Shown: positions 6,212-9,518 of the stretch, piece by piece
Layout: every line of letters starts with the position of its first letter
How positions within the stretch are numbered: the stretch's first letter is position 1
Position numbers and translations under genes: made by a program
Notes under the pieces: generated by a model
Databases searched by the model: none
What the model saw: the letters and a program-made list of their open reading frames with translations, nothing else
Told to the model about the DNA's origin: nothing
NCBI GenBank assembly: GCA_964429795.1
Contig: CAYSCW010000057.1
Coordinates: forward strand, 1 to 9,518
Direction of reading: 5' to 3'
Source: CAYSCW01 sp964429795
Lineage (GTDB): Bacteria; Acidobacteriota; Aminicenantia; Aminicenantales; Aminicenantaceae
Length of the DNA: 9,518 nucleotides

Positions 6212-7009
6212 ATGATTAAAGACCCTCAGGCGAGAATCATCCACAAAGAATGCTGGAAAGATTATTATCTCCTCTCTTTGGAATCTTCGATCATCGCCTC
6301 TGAAGCCCATCCTGGTCAATTCGTGATGGTCCGGATAGAGACCTCCCCTCATCCTCTCCTGCGACGCCCTTTCAGCATCCACTGGAAAAACAAAGAGAGG
6401 ATCGAGATTTTCTTCCAGCGAACAGGAGTGGGAACCTCTCTTCTCAGTCAAAAAGAAACGAATGACACACTGGATATCATAGGCCCTCTGGGAAGAGGAT
6501 TCACCATTAGTGAAAAAATCCAAGGAAAAGAAATAGTGGCCATTGGAGGCGGCAGAGGAATCGCTCCTCTCTATTTTTTAGCCCACATCCTGCGCACCCG
6601 AAGAGCTTCAGTGAAAATCTTTTATGGAGGAAAAACGCTTGAAGACCTTCCCTTAAAAGATAGAATCGAAAAGAACGGATATGACCTATTCTGTTCGACC
6701 GATGATGGCTCCTTCGGTTACAGGGGACTGGTCAGTGACTTTTTTGCCCACGAAATCAAGAAGATGAATCCCTCTTTTCTGTTTTCCTGTGGACCAGAGC
6801 CGATGATGGAAAAGATCGCCCGTATCGCCCAAAAAAACCATATTCCGGCTGAATTCTCGCTGGAATCCATCATGGGCTGTGGATTCGGCGCTTGCTGGGG
6901 ATGCGTAAGGAGAATAAAGAGGAAGGAAGGCGTTGTTTGGCTCAAGCTCTGTGAAGAAGGACCTGTTTTTTCGGCCAGTGAAATCGTCTGGAAAAGCGAG
7001 AGAGAATGA
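6212..7009 (+). CDS. pyrK: Dihydroorotate dehydrogenase B, electron transfer subunit
   Basis: FAD and [2Fe-2S] subunit that passes electrons from dihydroorotate oxidation in PyrD to NAD+. From the chosen ATG it is 265 aa; the Bacillus subtilis protein is about 256. Order: FAD-binding barrel with LLRRPFSIH (49-57), the NAD-binding domain with GGGRGIAPL (112-120) and CGPEPMM (193-199), then the iron-sulfur loop with Cys223, Cys228, Cys231 (MGCGFGACWGC) and Cys247 (KLCEEGPVF). All four cluster ligands are present. In-frame starts also exist at ATG 6176 and GTG 6197, but they lack ribosome sites, and the family alignment begins near MIKDPQARIIH. The ribosome site for 6212 is itself weak (a GGAAAAAAG stretch). 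I found no convincing promoter or pyrimidine attenuator upstream. The stop overlaps the pyrD start (ATGA). Confidence 0.95.
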   Translation: MIKDPQARIIHKECWKDYYLLSLESSIIASEAHPGQFVMVRIETSPHPLLRRPFSIHWKNKERIEIFFQRTGVGTSLLSQKETNDTLDIIGPLGRGFTISEKIQGKEIVAIGGGRGIAPLYFLAHILRTRRASVKIFYGGKTLEDLPLKDRIEKNGYDLFCSTDDGSFGYRGLVSDFFAHEIKKMNPSFLFSCGPEPMMEKIARIAQKNHIPAEFSLESIMGCGFGACWGCVRRIKRKEGVVWLKLCEEGPVFSASEIVWKSERE

Positions 7010-7923
7010 TGGACTTAACTGTTGACCTGGGCTTCATAAAACTCAAAAATCCAGTCATCGCTGCCAGCGGAACCTTCGGCTACGGGATTGAATTTTCACC
7101 TTTTATCGATTTGAACAAGTTGGGTGGAATCGTGGTCAAAGGCCTTTACTTCTCCCCGCGAGAGGGAAATCCTCCTCCTCGTCTTGTGGAAACCAAAAGC
7201 GGGTTGATCAACTCCATCGGACTCCAAGGGATTGGGGTGCGAAGATTCGCAGAGGAAATCCTCCCTCAGCTCCGCAGGTATGACACAGCCATCATCGTCA
7301 ATGTCTGCGGTCAAAGAGAGGAAGAGTATGCTTCTGTGGTCGATTTCTTGGACAAGGGTGAAGGTATTTCAGCCTATGAACTCAACATATCCTGTCCCAA
7401 TGTGGAGAAAGACGGACAATGTCCCGCTTTAAATCCAAAAGCCACCCACTCCTTAGTCAGCCTGGTTAAGAAAACATGCTCTCGACCTATCATCACCAAG
7501 CTTTCCCCCAATGTGACAGACATCGTGGAGATTGCCCTCAGTGCCCAAGAGGCAGGATCGGATGCTCTCTCTCTTGTCAACACTTTTCTGGCCATGGCCA
7601 TCGATCCCGAGACAAGAACACCCCGCCTGGCCAATATCTTCGGTGGGTTGAGTGGTCCGGCCATAAAGCCTATAGCACTGAGGATGGTCTATCAAGTGGC
7701 CCAAAGCACCAGCATTCCAGTCATCGGCATAGGCGGAATCCTCTCTGGCCATGATGCTCTGGAATTCTTGATCGCGGGGGCAAAGGCCATAGAAGTGGGA
7801 ACAGCCAATTTTGTCGATCCTGAGGCGACAGTGAAAATCATCGATGAACTCAGAGTATACTGTCAAAACCATAACATAGAAAGGATTGAAGAACTTATCG
7901 GGACTCTAAAGGTGAATCTATAA
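7006..7923 (+). CDS. pyrD: Dihydroorotate dehydrogenase B (NAD-dependent), catalytic subunit
   Basis: FMN enzyme that oxidises dihydroorotate to orotate, the fourth step of UMP synthesis, in a heterotetramer with PyrK. The 305 aa are typical of class 1. The motifs are NPVIAASGTFGYG (15-27), VVKGLY with Lys45, NSIGLQ (69-74), ELNISCPNV with the catalytic base Cys130 that marks class 1 (class 2 uses Ser), ITKLSPNV with Lys165, GGLSGPAIKP (213-222), GIGGI (241-245) and the phosphate-site GTANF (265-269). The class 1B call rests on the adjacent pyrK, since class 1A enzymes have no such partner. A second ATG immediately follows the first (7009). The 4-bp overlap with pyrK suggests translational coupling, which would help keep the two subunits at equal levels. 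Confidence 0.96.
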   Translation: MMDLTVDLGFIKLKNPVIAASGTFGYGIEFSPFIDLNKLGGIVVKGLYFSPREGNPPPRLVETKSGLINSIGLQGIGVRRFAEEILPQLRRYDTAIIVNVCGQREEEYASVVDFLDKGEGISAYELNISCPNVEKDGQCPALNPKATHSLVSLVKKTCSRPIITKLSPNVTDIVEIALSAQEAGSDALSLVNTFLAMAIDPETRTPRLANIFGGLSGPAIKPIALRMVYQVAQSTSIPVIGIGGILSGHDALEFLIAGAKAIEVGTANFVDPEATVKIIDELRVYCQNHNIERIEELIGTLKVNL

Positions 7924-7980
7924 TTTGGATCGAAGATTGTAAATCACTAACCATAAATATTAAAAATATGGTGAAAAACC

Positions 7981-8727
7981 ATGGAAAAGAAAACAGATAT
8001 GGCAAAGAGAATCATTGTAGCCCTCGATGTGGGCACAAAAGAAGAGGCTCTCAATCTGGTCAATCAACTCCAGGGAGCGGATATCTTCAAAGTTGGCTTG
8101 AAGCTTTTCATAGCCGAAGGCCCTTCCCTTCTTCAAGAAATCAGAAGGCTGGGGAAAAAAGTCTTCCTTGACCTCAAACTCCATGATATTCCCAACACCG
8201 TCGCTCAAGCCGTGAGGATGGGTATCAAGCATGGTGCTCACATGATTACTCTTCACAGTTCAGGAGGAGTGGTAATGATGGCCAGAGCTGTGGAGGCAGC
8301 AAGAGAAGGTAAAGAAGGAGCCAGGCCTGTTCTCCTGGCTGTCACCATATTGACCAGTCTTAAGGACGAGGATCTGGATCAAATCGGGATGAAGGCATCT
8401 ACGGCTGAACAGGTCCTCCGGTTGGCCACACTCGCCAAGGGGGCAGGAATGAACGGAGTGGTCTGTGCTCCTCAAGAAATAGAACTTCTCAGAAGGGAAT
8501 TCGGTAAAGAGTTCCTTGTTGTGACTCCCGGGATTCGGCCCTTATGGGCGGTCTCACATGATCAGAAAAGGATTATGACTCCCCGACTGGCCATGGAAAA
8601 AGGAGCTGACTATTTAGTCATAGGCCGACCTATCATAGAGGCTTCTTCCCCCACAAAAGCTTTTCTGAAAATTTGCGCGGAGCTAAATGGCCTGGTAGAC
8701 TCCTCCCACTGCAAAAATCGCACCTAG
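7981..8727 (+). CDS. pyrF: Orotidine 5'-phosphate decarboxylase
   Basis: Converts OMP to UMP, the last step of de novo pyrimidine synthesis. At 248 aa it is of normal length. Visible active-site elements are ALDVG (Asp16), FKVGL (Lys37), DLKLHDIPNTV with the catalytic Asp64-Lys66-Asp69 charge network, PGIRP (183-187), the phosphate-side segment DQKRIMTP (194-201) and GRP (Arg216). The usual Gly before DQKR is His here. The ATG at 7981 has GGTGA 6 nt upstream; an in-frame ATG at 7999 (MAKRIIVALD) also fits the family but has a poorer site. The gene follows pyrD by 57 bp and is probably co-transcribed. Its last 15 codons, past the conserved fold, overlap the convergent YIP1 gene. Confidence 0.96.
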   Translation: MEKKTDMAKRIIVALDVGTKEEALNLVNQLQGADIFKVGLKLFIAEGPSLLQEIRRLGKKVFLDLKLHDIPNTVAQAVRMGIKHGAHMITLHSSGGVVMMARAVEAAREGKEGARPVLLAVTILTSLKDEDLDQIGMKASTAEQVLRLATLAKGAGMNGVVCAPQEIELLRREFGKEFLVVTPGIRPLWAVSHDQKRIMTPRLAMEKGADYLVIGRPIIEASSPTKAFLKICAELNGLVDSSHCKNRT

Positions 8728-9279
8728 AATAATCCCCACAACAATCATCAGCACGAAAATGACAATGATGGATACCACAAGATAACCAACCACTTTTTCT
8801 TTGGGTGTCTCCATAAGAGGAGTCACAAATCCTTGATAAAGGATGAAGATACCATACAGACTGGCTATAATAACTAAAATCCCCAAGTAGGGTATGATAT
8901 AAAGAACCCCAGCCACCCATGAAGGAGTCAAACTGTATACAGCCAGTTTCATGGCATTGGGCATGTTTTGGGTAGAGGAGAAAGTCGGTGCTAAAGCGTT
9001 AATGACTATACCAAAAACATAGACGTAAACCAATGTAAAAATATACAATAAAAGAGCATAGAGGAAGCCTCTCCCTAATCCATACCGATACCATCCGATA
9101 AAGGGAACTCTACGTCCCACGAGGGACAATGCTATGAATTGGGCCACAGCAGGAATAGCAGCCAAGAGCATCGCATAAGATGTAAAAAGCTGAGTCACCG
9201 AAATCGTTTCTTCCTTAATCTTGACCCATTCTTCTTTGGGTTTTAACAATATTCCCTGAACTCGAGAAACGATATCCAT
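8683..9279 (-). CDS. YIP1-family integral membrane protein
   Basis: A 198-aa polytopic membrane protein. Hydrophobic segments lie at about 31-55, 71-95, 121-153 (long enough for two helices) and 164-192. The segment KLAVYSLTPSWVAGVL, followed by IIPYLGILVIIASLYGIF and then YQGF, is the recognisable core of the YIP1 domain. The N-terminus (VQGILLKPKEEW) is the amphipathic lead-in typical of these bacterial proteins. Bacterial members have no established function, so none is assigned. The start is the second of two in-frame ATGs: the strong AAGGAGG abuts the first ATG (9285) with no spacer but sits 6 nt from this one. It is transcribed away from the tRNA genes by its own promoter and overlaps the 3' end of pyrF by 45 bp. 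Confidence 0.85.
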   Translation of the reverse strand: MDIVSRVQGILLKPKEEWVKIKEETISVTQLFTSYAMLLAAIPAVAQFIALSLVGRRVPFIGWYRYGLGRGFLYALLLYIFTLVYVYVFGIVINALAPTFSSTQNMPNAMKLAVYSLTPSWVAGVLYIIPYLGILVIIASLYGIFILYQGFVTPLMETPKEKVVGYLVVSIIVIFVLMIVVGIILGAIFAVGGVYQAI

Positions 9280-9285
9280 ATCCAT

Positions 9286-9292
9286 CCTCCTT
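9286..9292 (-). promoter_or_regulatory. Ribosome binding site that decides the YIP1 start
   Basis: A full AAGGAGG (9292-9286) touches the ATG at 9285, which is too close for initiation, and lies 6 nt before the in-frame ATG at 9279. The second ATG is therefore preferred. Confidence 0.7.
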
Positions 9293-9308
9293 GTGCAAAT
9301 TTTTCAAA

Positions 9309-9337
9309 ACTATATACCTTTTACCTTTCTATGTCAA
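9309..9337 (-). promoter_or_regulatory. Near-consensus sigma70-type promoter of the YIP1 gene
   Basis: On the minus strand a perfect TTGACA (9337-9332) is followed after 17 bp by TATAGT (9314-9309), which matches five of six consensus bases. RNA should start near 9302, giving a leader of about 23 nt. It lies only 20 nt past the end of tRNA-Cys, so the membrane protein need not depend on tRNA read-through. It is the best promoter match in the window. Confidence 0.7.
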
Positions 9338-9356
9338 ATAAAAAACAAGGGGAGAA

Positions 9357-9432
9357 TGGAGGCGCGGGTCGGATTCGAACCGACGAATCGAGGTTTTGCA
9401 GACCTCTCCCTTAGCCACTTGGGTACCGCGCC
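9357..9432 (-). tRNA. tRNA-Cys (anticodon GCA)
   Basis: A complete 76-nt cloverleaf including an encoded CCA: acceptor GGCGCGG/CCGCGCC, D-arm CCC/GGG, anticodon stem GAGGU/ACCUC with loop CUGCAAA (anticodon GCA, reading UGC and UGU), a 5-nt variable loop, T-arm GUCGG/CCGAC with loop UUCGAAU, and U73, the cysteine identity base. A run of six T follows about 12 nt downstream (9345-9340) without an obvious stem of its own. The gene lies 30 nt after tRNA-Gly on the same strand and is probably co-transcribed with it. Confidence 0.97.
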
Positions 9433-9463
9433 TCTCTGGGCATGACGATCTAATAAAGGCAAA

Positions 9464-9518
9464 TGGAGCGGACGATGGGATTTGAACCCACGACCTTCTG
9501 CTTGGCAAGCAGACGTTC
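9464..9518 (-). tRNA. tRNA-Gly (anticodon GCC), 5' end outside the window
   Basis: The 3' part of a tRNA is present: anticodon stem UCUGC/GCAGA with loop UUGCCAA (anticodon GCC, reading GGC and GGU), T-arm GUGGG/CCCAU with loop UUCAAAU, acceptor 3' strand CGUCCGC, U73 and an encoded CCA. The D-arm and 5' acceptor strand lie beyond the right edge; the 5' strand should read GCGGACG. Its promoter is also outside. Confidence 0.93.

Noticed and set aside
6071..6523. 150-codon open frame on - across the pyrK 5' end and the divergent region
   Set aside because: It is antisense to conserved PyrK sequence and covers the promoter and hairpin; no family features.
7453..7872. 139-codon open frame on - inside pyrD
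   Set aside because: It is antisense to conserved FMN-binding sequence and is not protein-like.
9338..9356. Intrinsic terminator after tRNA-Cys
   Set aside because: Six T are present, but the sequence before them (minus strand TTCTCCCCTTG) has no self-complementary stem; the T-run may simply be part of the AT-rich promoter upstream region.
1..9518. CRISPR arrays, insertion sequences, phage genes or a tRNA-borne integration site
   Set aside because: There are no regularly spaced repeats, transposase or integrase genes, and no repeat of a tRNA 3' end elsewhere in the window.

Overview
The window is ordinary-looking bacterial chromosome with mid-range GC and densely packed genes. It carries eight recognisable protein genes and two tRNA genes, and there is no sign of a phage, transposon, CRISPR array or other mobile element. 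The gene set is a PPi-linked pyruvate phosphate dikinase, a single-domain proline dehydrogenase, the NAD-linked (class 1B) dihydroorotate dehydrogenase pair PyrK/PyrD, a membrane rhodanese next to a MauE/DoxX-like protein, and a YIP1 protein. This fits an anaerobic or facultative bacterium of a Desulfobacterota- or Aminicenantes-like lineage. That placement is a guess from gene content, not a measured affiliation.

Layout from left to right: (1) 1-187 is a leader with strong, partly mutually exclusive hairpins ahead of ppdK. (2) ppdK runs on + from a GTG at 188. (3) Its end overlaps by 11 bp the end of a proline dehydrogenase gene on -. (4) Further right on - is a tight three-gene operon, transcribed right to left: class I/II aminotransferase, membrane-anchored rhodanese, MauE/DoxX-like protein. 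(5) A divergent control region of about 190 bp separates it from the pyrimidine genes. (6) pyrK-pyrD-pyrF run on +, with pyrK and pyrD overlapping at ATGA. (7) pyrF overlaps by 45 bp the end of a YIP1-family membrane protein gene on -, which has its own near-consensus promoter. (8) tRNA-Cys(GCA) and the 3' part of tRNA-Gly(GCC) follow on -, probably one tRNA transcript with Gly first.

Functionally, PyrK and PyrD should form the heteromeric NAD-dependent dihydroorotate dehydrogenase, and PyrF then decarboxylates OMP to UMP, so this block holds the late steps of UMP synthesis. Ppdk interconverts pyruvate and PEP. Proline dehydrogenase and the aminotransferase suggest amino-acid catabolism feeding the pyruvate/PEP node. 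The rhodanese and MauE-like proteins look like a small membrane sulfur or thiol-redox pair whose partner is unknown.

The signal that annotation would most easily miss is at 6066-6121. There the minus strand can fold into a 56-nt, 23-base-pair hairpin whose three G-U pairs form only in minus-strand RNA. It starts almost exactly at the transcription start predicted from a TTGACA promoter, so it may be the 5' end of the aminotransferase operon mRNA. I found no convincingly new multi-protein system; the aminotransferase/rhodanese/MauE operon is the closest candidate.
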